In this document: in pieces, positions 46,975 to 55,190 of the stretch
How positions within the stretch are numbered: the first letter of the stretch is position 1
How the letters are laid out: every line of letters starts with the position of its first letter
NCBI GenBank assembly: GCA_963765265.1
Contig: CAVXVN010000004.1
Coordinates: 36,458 to 100,457 of the forward strand
From: Bacillus_BD sp963765265
GTDB taxonomy: Bacteria; Bacillota; Bacilli; Bacillales; Cytobacillaceae
Direction of reading: 5' to 3'
Length of the DNA: 64,000 bases
Made by a program: the position numbers and the translations under genes
Notes under the pieces: generated by a model
What the model was told of the DNA's origin: nothing
What the model saw: only the letters and a program-made list of their open reading frames with translations
The model's database searches: none

Positions 46975-47226
46975 CGTGCAACTAATTCAATTGTCCCTTT
47001 AAAGAACTGTCCACAAGCTTTTATTTCTTCCACAGAGTTCGTCTCCGAATTTTAAGAGTAACTTTTTTGTGACTTTCGTATTCGGTATTTAGATCAACCT
47101 ATTCTATTTTGATCCAAAATGGAATTTATTTTACATATTCCTGATCAGCCGTTTGTTTAGTATTGGAAACCTCTATTATTTCAAATGTATGAGGGGATTC
47201 CAGCTTCCTGAAGATTACCCGTCTGC

Positions 47227-48468
47227 CTAATAGACTGGAGTAGAATCTTCATCAATGACACCAAGCAACATGGCTACGTCTCTAGTTTTTTCCCATTCGA
47301 TAGGCAAACCTACATAGTTTTCAGCAATCATTCTTAATCCTGCTTCATATGAAGTATAGTAATCAAGATCCGCTAGCTGTATACCACGTTCAAAAGAATC
47401 CAGTTCTGGGTTTGTATGAAGAAGCTTTGTCATGAAAGAAGAGAAGCGTTCTGCTTTCCAAACACGACGAAGACATATTTCTGAATAACGATCAAGTATG
47501 TCGTTGCTGCCAGTTTGATAGAATTCCGTCATTCCACGAGCCATGACTTTGACATCTGTAGCAGCCAAGTTCAATCCTTTGGCGCCTGTAGGTGGAACGG
47601 TATGAGCGGCATCACCTGCGATAAAGAGGCGACCATGCTGCATGGTTTCACAAATGAAACTGCGCATTTGGATAATTCCTTTTGAGTTGATGGGTCCATC
47701 GGGTATTTGCCAGCCATCGTGGGTTTTCGTTCTTTCGTTTAATTCTGTCCAAATTCGATCGTCAGACCAATTAGCAATATCATCGTTTGCATCCACTTGT
47801 AGATAGTGACGTTGTAGAATCGGTGTACGTGTACTTAATAAGGCAAATCCCCTATCATGGTTGGCATAGACGAGTTCATCTGCTGCTGGAGCAGAATCAG
47901 ATAGAATCCCTAACCAGCCATCCTTATACATATGTAGATGTTCTTTTCTGAGGCTATCAGGAATCGCTTTACGGCTTGGTCCATGGAATCCATCACAGCC
48001 AGCGATAAAATCACAAATCAGTTCTTCATCCAAGCCATTTTTGCGGTATCTGATTTTCGGTTGATTTGTATCGATATCATGTAACGTAACGTCTTCTACG
48101 TCAAAGATAATGTCTTTGCCATTTTCGTGGCGGGCATTCACTAGGTCGATAATGACTTCATGCTGCGGATATACCACTACTTGTTTTCCGCCGGAATATT
48201 TTTTTAAATCAATACGGCGTCTTTCTCCATTGAATTGAAAATAGTTGCCATCGTGAAAATGACCTTCACGATCCATGCGGTCGCCAACACCGATTTCTCT
48301 TAAAATATCAATGGTCGTTTGTTCCAAAATACCGGCCTTTACCGTTCCCTCGATACTGTCCTTTGACTTACGCTCTAATATGACGGAATCAATACCTTGT
48401 TGGTGAAGTAATTGTGCAAGAATAAGTCCCGCAGGTCCAGCTCCAATAATTCCTACTTGAGTTTTCAT
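47227..48468 (-). CDS. pobA: 4-hydroxybenzoate 3-monooxygenase
   Basis: An FAD monooxygenase converting 4-hydroxybenzoate to protocatechuate. The 413 residues include the GIIGAGPAGLILAQLLHQQG FAD fold (residues 7-26), ILERKSKDSIEGTVKAGILE with its substrate-binding Arg, the DG motif FIAGCDGFHGPSRKAI, and RLFIAGDAAHTVPPTGAKGL NLA. These features are specific to PobA among flavin monooxygenases. ATG 48468 follows an AGGGAGAG site. It is divergent from an IclR-type regulator at 48587, the known arrangement for pob genes. The protocatechuate ring-cleavage genes are not in the window. Confidence 0.93.
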   Translation of the reverse strand: MKTQVGIIGAGPAGLILAQLLHQQGIDSVILERKSKDSIEGTVKAGILEQTTIDILREIGVGDRMDREGHFHDGNYFQFNGERRRIDLKKYSGGKQVVVYPQHEVIIDLVNARHENGKDIIFDVEDVTLHDIDTNQPKIRYRKNGLDEELICDFIAGCDGFHGPSRKAIPDSLRKEHLHMYKDGWLGILSDSAPAADELVYANHDRGFALLSTRTPILQRHYLQVDANDDIANWSDDRIWTELNERTKTHDGWQIPDGPINSKGIIQMRSFICETMQHGRLFIAGDAAHTVPPTGAKGLNLAATDVKVMARGMTEFYQTGSNDILDRYSEICLRRVWKAERFSSFMTKLLHTNPELDSFERGIQLADLDYYTSYEAGLRMIAENYVGLPIEWEKTRDVAMLLGVIDEDSTPVY

Positions 48469-48586
48469 TATTTTCTCTCCCTTTAAATGTTTTACACTGT
48501 ATGAATATATAGTATAGTTAAAATATTCTGAAATAAATCTTCAGCTTCTTATATGCGAAACAAATTCATTTTTTTGAGGTGATTTT

Positions 48587-49381
48587 TTGAGTTCCATGAC
48601 GAAACAAACTTCTGTCTTACAATCTGTACAAAACGGACTTCGAATTTTACAGCTTTTTACGAGTGAATCTCCAAAATGGGGGCTAACAGAAATTGCGAAC
48701 AAACTTCAATTGAATAAAAGTACCGTTAGTCGGCTATTAACAGATTTAGTAGCAGAAGGTTTCCTACAAAAAGAACAGAAAAAATATAGCCTTGGATTTT
48801 CATTGCTCTCAATGAGCGGAGTCATTACTTCGCATTTGGAGATTCATCGGGAATCAAAAGACATATTAAAAAAATTAGTGGCTGATTTAGGAGAAACGGC
48901 ACATATCGCTGTTTTAGAAGGAAACGAAATTACATATGTTCATAAAATAGAATGCCGAAACCCAGTACGTCTATTATCATCGATTGGTAAGAAGAACCCT
49001 GTATCTTGTACAAGTGCTGGTAAGGTTTTATTAGCATTTAAGAGCAATGATATGATAGATAGTCTCATTGAGGCAGGTCTACCAAGTATGGGTCCAAATA
49101 GTGTGACAGACTCTGATCAATTGAAGGCTCAATTAATTCAAATAAAGGAACAAGGCTATTCCATCTGTATAAATGAAATGCATGAGAATGTTGTAAGTAT
49201 AGCTGCTTGTGTTAGAGACTACACCGGAGATGTGGTAGCAGCAGTCAGCGTTGTTGGGACAAGAGAGCGAATTCATGACCAAAAAATCAACCAATTCGTA
49301 GAAGCCATCATCGAGGCTGCAAATGAAGTTTCAATTAGATTAGGATACATTCCTCTCGCTTTTGAAAAGGAGTGGCATTAA
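48587..49381 (+). CDS. IclR-family regulator, probably of pobA
   Basis: A complete IclR regulator of 264 residues. The N-terminal winged helix is seen as NGLRILQLFTSESPKWGLTE, then LNKSTVSRLLTDLVAEGFLQ. The ligand domain has LGETAHIAVLEGNEITYVHK, NPVSCTSAGKVLLAF and CINEMHENVVSIAACVRD. The TTG at 48587 behind TGAGGTG is preferred. It is divergent from pobA with 118 bases between, fitting PobR/PcaR-type control. A second IclR gene follows directly. Confidence 0.9.
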   Translation: MSSMTKQTSVLQSVQNGLRILQLFTSESPKWGLTEIANKLQLNKSTVSRLLTDLVAEGFLQKEQKKYSLGFSLLSMSGVITSHLEIHRESKDILKKLVADLGETAHIAVLEGNEITYVHKIECRNPVRLLSSIGKKNPVSCTSAGKVLLAFKSNDMIDSLIEAGLPSMGPNSVTDSDQLKAQLIQIKEQGYSICINEMHENVVSIAACVRDYTGDVVAAVSVVGTRERIHDQKINQFVEAIIEAANEVSIRLGYIPLAFEKEWH

Positions 49382-49382
49382 A

Positions 49383-50160
49383 TTGAGATATCCTTCCATC
49401 AATCATCATCATTATTCATCATTAAGAAATGCACTTCGTCTTTTGAATCTATTTTCAGTTGATGAACCTGAATTACAATTACAGGATATTGCGACTAAAT
49501 TAGAAATTGGGCAAAGTACTGCTTTTCGATTAGTTCAAACATTAATAGCAGAAGGTTTTGTTATGAGAGATCCATCCGCCAAATCTTATCGTCTTGCAGC
49601 ATCTGTTTTAGCAATGGGTCATACGATTATTACAAAGATGGATCTATGTCATCAATCAATAGATATCCTAGAAGAGTTAGCGGAGAATACGGGTGAAACA
49701 GCTCATATTGCAGTTTTTAAAGATGATCAAGCCCTTTATCTATTAAAAATAGATAGTTCGAATCCTGTACATCTTTTATCACATGCAGGAAAGACAAACC
49801 CGATTCATAGTACGAGTACAGGTCAGATTTTGTTAGCCTATCAAGCGGAATCCATTATAAATAAGGTAATGGAAAGAGAATTAATAGGCTATACAGAAAA
49901 AACAATTACAGACCCTATGAAACTGAAGAATGAACTACAAATAATAAGGAAAAAAGGGGTATGCTGTCAGTCAAGAGGAACTTCATAAAGGAGTAGGATC
50001 GATCGCCGCGCCTGTAAAAAACAAAAAAGGTGAGATTATAGCAGCTGTAAGTATTGCAGGCCCTATTAGTAGGATCAATAGGCAAAATGTTCCAAAGTTA
50101 ACAAAGCAAGTACAACAAGCAGCTAATGAAATTGCCCATAAATTAAGTATCCTTCGCTAG
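49383..50160 (+). pseudogene. Second IclR-family regulator, one frame break
   Basis: A second IclR-type regulator starts at TTG 49383, two bases after the first one's stop, behind AAAAGGAGTG. HTH: LRNALRLLNLFSVDEPELQL, then EIGQSTAFRLVQTLIAEGFV. Ligand domain: NTGETAHIAVFKDDQALYLL, NPIHSTSTGQILLAY. One extra G in GGGG near 49959 breaks the frame; without it KKG continues as YAVSQEELHKGVGSIAAPVK and ends at 50160. The two neighbours are similar in sequence and look like a tandem duplication followed by divergence. Confidence 0.85.
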
Positions 50161-50195
50161 GGGCATCTATTAAAATTTAACACTTATAGGAAACA

Positions 50196-50226
50196 AAAAA
50201 AGGAGAGTAGTGAGTTACTCTCCTTT
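50196..50226. terminator. Terminator after the IclR pair
   Basis: AAAGGAGAGTA-GTGAGT-TACTCTCCTTT with flanking A and T. Confidence 0.88.
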
Positions 50227-50330
50227 CAGTCATTTTTAGTTCTATGATCATCTATTAACCGTGTTTTTGGAAGTTGTTATCTTCAGTTTTCTCTCGACAT
50301 TTTTCCTCGACTCGCACACCTGATAAACTT

Positions 50331-50630
50331 TTATTTCTTCCTCTTTTGGATTTCCTCTGTCACGACAAAAGCAAGGTCGTCATTTCCAAATAACGATAGC
50401 ACACCAAGTAAGGTTTCATCCGATACCTCACCAGCTTCTTCTTTAGGAACGGTTAATTCGATCGCTTCTCTCAATGCCTGGTTCGTATGTTGGTTGGGAT
50501 AAGCACGTAGATACATTTCTTCAGGATCGAGATCATGATTGATACACCACTGTGCAAAGACAAGAATCATCATGTTTTCTTGGTCTTTATAGTTTTCAAT
50601 TATTTTTTCTTCCAATTCTTTCTCATTCAT
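50331..50630 (-). CDS. Conserved-looking hypothetical protein, 99 aa
   Basis: AAAGGAGAATAT precedes the ATG at 50630, which is preferred to the longer frame. The product (MNEKELEEKIIENYKDQENM ... CINHDLDPEEMYLRAYPNQH ... LFGNDDLAFVVTEEIQKRKK) is acidic and helical, with no signal or membrane segment. No family is recognised. It stands alone between two plus-strand units. Confidence 0.65.
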   Translation of the reverse strand: MNEKELEEKIIENYKDQENMMILVFAQWCINHDLDPEEMYLRAYPNQHTNQALREAIELTVPKEEAGEVSDETLLGVLSLFGNDDLAFVVTEEIQKRKK

Positions 50631-50893
50631 ATATATTCTCCTTTGAGGGCTTTCTAACAAGATTATACAACGAAAAGAGGAGGAATGAAAAAATGGTATA
50701 ATGAAATCATTAAAAGTAGATAGGAAGGGTTTTGACTATACAAGAACCAGAGGCACAATAAATTTCAGCACTTGACAGCAAGACGTCCATGGATAACGAT
50801 AGGGAGGGTCAGGTGTTTTTTTGACTGCCATACGAAGTTTTGAAAAAGCAAGTGGTATGATATAATGATTTCATTAAAATACTTGGAGGCAAT

Positions 50894-51364
50894 ATGCTTA
50901 CTTTCGAAGAAAAATTAGCAATTATAGAGTCATTCCCAGAGCTGGAGAGAAGAACGGTGTCTATGGGAAGAATTAATTTTCATTATGAAGCGAGTGCAAC
51001 AGATAAAAAGAACGTAGTCTATCATTTACACCCAAATGGGAATGGTTTTGTATATGGAGAAGAATTAAAGGGTTATAAAAAAAATGAAAAAGGGATGGTC
51101 AACATCCGTGATTTTTCCGCAGATGAACTTCGAACCATTATTCAAAAATCCATTCACTCTTTAACAGCTAAAGAAACCGATGATGTGCCTATTATTGAAG
51201 ATAATAAAGAGGAAACATGGATAAACGACAATCACCAAACCTTAATCCTTGTGCAAGAAGAAGATATGTGGACTGTCTATGCAGGCCGAAATTTAGATGG
51301 AGCCTTCAACACATATGGAGAAGCAACAGAATATCTAAACGAAGAAGGATTTACTAGATTATAG
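50894..51364 (+). CDS. Conserved-looking hypothetical protein, 156 aa
   Basis: GGAGGC precedes the start. The product has an N-terminal part resembling a nucleic-acid or small-ligand binding beta fold (SMGRINFHYEASATDKKNVV, YHLHPNGNGFVYGEELKGYK) and a C-terminal part with EEDMWTVYAGRNLDGAFNTY. There is no signal or membrane segment. Family not recognised. A REP-like element follows ten bases after the stop. Confidence 0.65.
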   Translation: MLTFEEKLAIIESFPELERRTVSMGRINFHYEASATDKKNVVYHLHPNGNGFVYGEELKGYKKNEKGMVNIRDFSADELRTIIQKSIHSLTAKETDDVPIIEDNKEETWINDNHQTLILVQEEDMWTVYAGRNLDGAFNTYGEATEYLNEEGFTRL

Positions 51365-51373
51365 TTGGTTACA

Positions 51374-51390
51374 TGGGGACGGTTCTGCCG
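51374..51390 (+). repeat. REP-like element 10
   Basis: ATGGGGACGGTTCTGCCG just after a stop codon; a partial copy. Confidence 0.75.
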
Positions 51391-51493
51391 TCTTTTTTAT
51401 TGGAAAAATGTAGGAATCCTTACGTTTTTCCTCCGTCATAACCGCACATAGTCATTGATACAATGAAAAATAACAGATACGCTAGGTGATTAG

Positions 51494-52201
51494 ATGATAC
51501 ATACATACTTAGGTAAGACCATTCGTTTTGATATACATTATAAGAATCGCACATCAATAGGAATTTATATGGATCCTTATGGGAAAATGGAAGTCCAAGC
51601 GCCCAAAGGGACATCTGATGAACAGGTGCTTTCACTTTTAGAGGAAAAATGGGATTGGATTCAGGCAAGAATGCAGGAAATAAGTGATCGAAGTCTCGGG
51701 CCAATGGAAAAAAATTATGATAATGGCGAGAGCTTTCTTTATTTAGGGAATGCCTATCCTATACATATTTCTCAAGATCCAGATCTCACGAAAGACCATG
51801 CCGTATTTGAAGGGGATCGGTTACATTTATTTGTGAAACAACTTGAGGATGAAAAAATCAAACAAGCCCTAAAGCGGTTTTATTATCAACAGTGTAAAGC
51901 GTTGGTAGAAAGAAGTATTCAAGCCCATCAAAGCAACTTTAAAATTAAACCACATTCAATCCGAATTAATGATAGTAAAGTGACTTGGGGAACCTGCGAT
52001 TCAAGGCGACATTTAACATTCAATTGGAGGCTGGCAATGGCACCACTAAACGTAATTGATTATGTGGTTGTTCATGAAATGTGCCATATGGTCCATCTCA
52101 ATCATGATCGATCCTTTTGGCGCCTTGTTGGTAAAATCATTCCAGATTATGAGCAACGAGAAAATTGGTTGAAATTTTCCAATTGGAAAATGACTGTTTA
52201 A
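51494..52201 (+). CDS. YgjP-like zinc metallopeptidase (M48/WLM type)
   Basis: A cytosolic metallopeptidase-like protein of 235 residues. Zinc motif: VVHEMCHMVHLNHDRSFWRL with HExxH and the downstream ligand region. The upstream substrate-strand SKVTWGTCDSRRHLTFNWRL is a hallmark of the YgjP/DUF45 group. ATG 51494 follows AGGTGATT. In many bacteria such genes sit near restriction or repair genes; here none is seen. Confidence 0.88.
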   Translation: MIHTYLGKTIRFDIHYKNRTSIGIYMDPYGKMEVQAPKGTSDEQVLSLLEEKWDWIQARMQEISDRSLGPMEKNYDNGESFLYLGNAYPIHISQDPDLTKDHAVFEGDRLHLFVKQLEDEKIKQALKRFYYQQCKALVERSIQAHQSNFKIKPHSIRINDSKVTWGTCDSRRHLTFNWRLAMAPLNVIDYVVVHEMCHMVHLNHDRSFWRLVGKIIPDYEQRENWLKFSNWKMTV

Positions 52202-52326
52202 TAAACATAAATGCGAAATGGTGTAATTGATCCTTCTTATATCCGACATTTTGGTAAAAATATAAACGAGTAAATCGAATAAACATATTTTACGTATTTA
52301 ACACCCTAGAAAAGAGGCGATCGTTT

Positions 52327-52863
52327 TTGTTAGATGCATTGCTCATTGTGGTCATGCAATTTGTATTAGTACCGTTGACTACATTACGAACTATTTTTCT
52401 TGTTAAATCTGAAATAAGGAATGCTTCTCTGTTAGGAGGAGCAGAGGCTTTAATCTACGTCATAAGTTTAGGAATCATATTCTCGGATCTATCGAATTAT
52501 TTGAATATGTTTGCTTATGCAATTGGCTATTCAGGTGGAATCATATTGGGTGGATACATTGAAAAAAAATTAGCGATTGGGTATCGGACTGTAAATGTAA
52601 GTTTACTGGAGAAAACCCCTGAATTAATCGAGAAACTTAGAGTGGAAGGCTTTGGAGTAACGATTTTCGAAGGAGAAGGCAGAGAAGGCAGAAAAAGATA
52701 CAGACTAGATATTGTAGTAAAAAGAAGCAGGGAAAAAGAACTTATGACTTTATTAAACGAAGACGCACCAAGGGCCTTTGTTGTATCCTATGAACCAACA
52801 GGTTTTAAAGGAGGATATATTGTAAAAAGTATGAAAAAAGCAATCGCTAATAAAACCGAATAG
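52327..52863 (+). CDS. UPF0316/DUF2179 membrane protein
   Basis: A 178-residue protein with three N-terminal membrane segments (MQFVLVPLTTLRTIFLV, ALIYVISLGIIFSDL, FAYAIGYSGGIILGGYIEKK) and a C-terminal DUF2179-type domain (PELIEKLRVEGFGVTIFEGE, RKRYRLDIVVKRSREKEL). It starts with TTG 52327 behind AAAGAGGCG. Function unknown; related proteins may bind a small effector. Confidence 0.82.
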   Translation: MLDALLIVVMQFVLVPLTTLRTIFLVKSEIRNASLLGGAEALIYVISLGIIFSDLSNYLNMFAYAIGYSGGIILGGYIEKKLAIGYRTVNVSLLEKTPELIEKLRVEGFGVTIFEGEGREGRKRYRLDIVVKRSREKELMTLLNEDAPRAFVVSYEPTGFKGGYIVKSMKKAIANKTE

Positions 52864-52889
52864 GACTAGCAGGTGACAGCACCATACAT

Positions 52890-52924
52890 AAAAGGCACCC
52901 TCCAGAAATTGGAGGGTGCCTTTC
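52890..52924. terminator. Terminator
   Basis: AAAAGGCACCCTCCA-GAAA-TTGGAGGGTGCCTTT. Confidence 0.9.
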
Positions 52925-52950
52925 AATTTGTATTTTAAGATTGAACTTTG

Positions 52951-52977
52951 GAGACAGGAGAACCGTCCCCTGGTAAC
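52951..52977 (-). repeat. REP-like element 11, inverted
   Basis: ACAGGAGAACCGTCCCCTGG; its flank GTATTTTAAGATTGAACTTT is nearly the same as at 54701. Confidence 0.88.
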
Positions 52978-53161
52978 TTAATTCATTCATGCTATAATCA
53001 TGAATGATTCTAATATTTGAATGTGCTATTCAGGACGATTATGTGGGGCGAAAGAAAAGTTAATCCATTTTTATTTCGGGCAAGTTCTGAGACAGTTTTC
53101 ATGTTATTTTTCATTTCAGTCTCAATACATTTTTTTTAGAAAGGAATGATTTAATTAATTC

Positions 53162-54394
53162 ATGAACGGTTCTTTAGAGAATTCCAAAAATAATACAAGC
53201 GGACTTTCTCAATCAAGGCGATTATGGATGGCAATGGTGTTGGGGACATTAGCAGCGTTTGCTCCATTATCCATTGATATGTATTTACCAGCTTTGCCTG
53301 ATATAGCTAAAGATCTTTATACCACTCCATCCCTTGTGCAACTTAGTTTAACCTTTTTCTTATTTGGTCTATCCTTTGGGCAGTTACTTGTAGGACCAAT
53401 TAGTGATGTACGTGGACGTCGTAAACCCCTTCTCATTGGATTAATCATTTATTTTGTTGCCTCACTTTTATGTGCTTTTAGCCAATCAATCTGGGGATTG
53501 ATTATTTTGAGGTTTATTCAGGGCATGGCCGGTTCCGCAGGTATTGTCATATCTCGTGCCATTGTTCGAGATATGTACTCAGGTTCAGAGTTAACTAAAT
53601 TTTTCTCCTTGCTTGCTTTGGTCAATGGTGTGGCTCCTATTCTAGCACCCATAGTAGGTGGACAGTTATTGCGTTTTGCCCCTTGGCAAGGTGTGTTTAT
53701 GGTCTTAAGTGTAATCGGTTTGGTTATGTTTTTTGTTGTACTCTTCGGTTTGCCCGAAACGCTGCCTCATGACTCACGGTCGAGGGGAGGCATAAAGAAT
53801 ACACTGACTACATTTCAAAAACTTTTTTTTGATCAAAGTTTCATAGGATATGCTTTGTCGCAAGGTTTGGTGACTGCTGCCATGTTTGCTTATATATCTG
53901 GCTCACCATTCGTTCTGCAAAATATTTATGGTGTCTCTCCGCAGATTTTCAGCTTGATATTTGCCATTAACGGTATTGGAATTATCATTTCAAGTCAAAT
54001 CACAGGCAGATTAGCTGGTCGGATTAGTGAAAGGAAACTTTTTGTTGTGGGATTATGCATTGCTTTCATCGGAGCTATTACGTTGTTGATTATGTTGCTT
54101 CTTAATGCAGAATTGTACGCTATTTTGCTACCATTGTTCTTTGTTGTATCGAGTGTTGGTGTGGTGAGTACTTCAGGTTTTTCACTAGCTATGCAAAATC
54201 AAGGTAAGTCAGCAGGGAGTGCTTCCGCATTACTTGGGGTATTATCGTTAATCTTTGGGGCAAGTGTTGCTCCTCTTGTTGGTTTTGGAGACAATCCTGC
54301 AATAACTATGGGAATTGTAATAACTTTTGTAAGTGTTGGATCGATCCTGTCTTATATATTTCTGGTAGCCCGAAGACAGTACAAATCCCATTGA
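53162..54394 (+). CDS. Bcr/CflA-family MFS drug exporter
   Basis: A drug exporter of 410 residues with 12 segments. The first-helix motif FAPLSIDMYLPALPDIA and VQLSLTFFLFGLSFGQLLVG are typical for Bcr/CflA. The loop GPISDVRGRRKPLLIG and GMAGSAGIVISRAIVRDMY match too. AAAGGAATG precedes the start. Known members export bicyclomycin, sulfonamides or related drugs; the substrate here is unknown. Confidence 0.9.
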   Translation: MNGSLENSKNNTSGLSQSRRLWMAMVLGTLAAFAPLSIDMYLPALPDIAKDLYTTPSLVQLSLTFFLFGLSFGQLLVGPISDVRGRRKPLLIGLIIYFVASLLCAFSQSIWGLIILRFIQGMAGSAGIVISRAIVRDMYSGSELTKFFSLLALVNGVAPILAPIVGGQLLRFAPWQGVFMVLSVIGLVMFFVVLFGLPETLPHDSRSRGGIKNTLTTFQKLFFDQSFIGYALSQGLVTAAMFAYISGSPFVLQNIYGVSPQIFSLIFAINGIGIIISSQITGRLAGRISERKLFVVGLCIAFIGAITLLIMLLLNAELYAILLPLFFVVSSVGVVSTSGFSLAMQNQGKSAGSASALLGVLSLIFGASVAPLVGFGDNPAITMGIVITFVSVGSILSYIFLVARRQYKSH

Positions 54395-54444
54395 AATACA
54401 ATACCTTTCCAGTGTTTTGGATGAGGTGGATTCATGAGCTGGAA

Positions 54445-54467
54445 ACAAAGGGACGGTTCTTTTGTAA
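54445..54467 (+). repeat. REP-like element 12
   Basis: AAAGGGACGGTTCTTTTGT; shares the downstream flank TTTTTCCTTGTCTAGGTA with the copy at 57772. Confidence 0.85.
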
Positions 54468-54722
54468 TTTTTCCTTGTCTAGGTAAGTAAATGCACTGTT
54501 CGATAACACTGGGAAATTGAATCCTTGTAAAAGGTTTATTGAACTTTAAGTTAGATGGATCGAAGGGCTCCCATGGCTAAAAAAACAGCCAATTTGGTAT
54601 TTAATGGTCATATATTAATTCATATTTAACATATGTAAATTGTAATTATAATAGTATTGAGTGCCAGGTCCTATCCAATTTCTGGATGGCCTGGCACTTA
54701 GTATTTTATGATTGAACTTTGG

Positions 54723-54750
54723 AGACAGGAGAACCGTCCCCTTGTAATTT
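54723..54750 (-). repeat. REP-like element 13, inverted
   Basis: ACAGGAGAACCGTCCCCTTG; long flank shared with element 11. Confidence 0.88.
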
Positions 54751-54851
54751 TTCTATGATTCTACCCTATTAAACAGGATGATCCTTACGAATAGTATTAA
54801 AGCAGAAAAAAGAGATTCATATTTTTGTTAGGAATGACTGTTTAGGGGGAA

Positions 54852-55115
54852 ATGGATTTGTTGAAAGAATTTAGTGTGTGTTTTACTCTCGACTCGGACG
54901 TCAAGATGGGGAAAATTAGAAAAAAGTCTAACCTGAAAAAGGACGATATTTTACAAGAAGTTTTGCAAAAAGTGAAACGCTGTCATTATTTTATAATAAA
55001 AAGTGAAAATCGAAATTATATCATTAATACATCTAAAATACGTTATATTCGTATTTTAGATGACAATCAGGATCGGCATTGCATAGAAAATGAAATGTTA
55101 AAAATCCCTCAATAG
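54852..55115 (+). CDS. Hypothetical protein, 87 aa
   Basis: AGGGGGAA lies just before ATG 54852, with a TTG at 54858 as another possible start. The product is basic (MGKIRKKSNLKKDDILQEVL, VKRCHYFIIKSENRNYIINT) and ends KIRYIRILDDNQDRH plus a short tail. The last part looks like a small beta-rich domain. Family not recognised. It lies before the class A PBP gene, possibly in one transcript. Confidence 0.5.
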   Translation: MDLLKEFSVCFTLDSDVKMGKIRKKSNLKKDDILQEVLQKVKRCHYFIIKSENRNYIINTSKIRYIRILDDNQDRHCIENEMLKIPQ

Positions 55116-55190
55116 GTTCTTTTATTTTTCAAGGAACTTAAAAAGGGTGGATCATACGAAGATGGGCATTTTAATCGTATTTTTTACAAC

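Larger units (their letters stand above)
54395..54851. other. Intergenic region with two REP copies and a hairpin
   Basis: REP-like copies lie at 54445 and 54723. A strong dyad AGTGCCAGG/CCTGGCACT lies at 54660-54698 without a T-run. No gene is seen. Confidence 0.6.
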
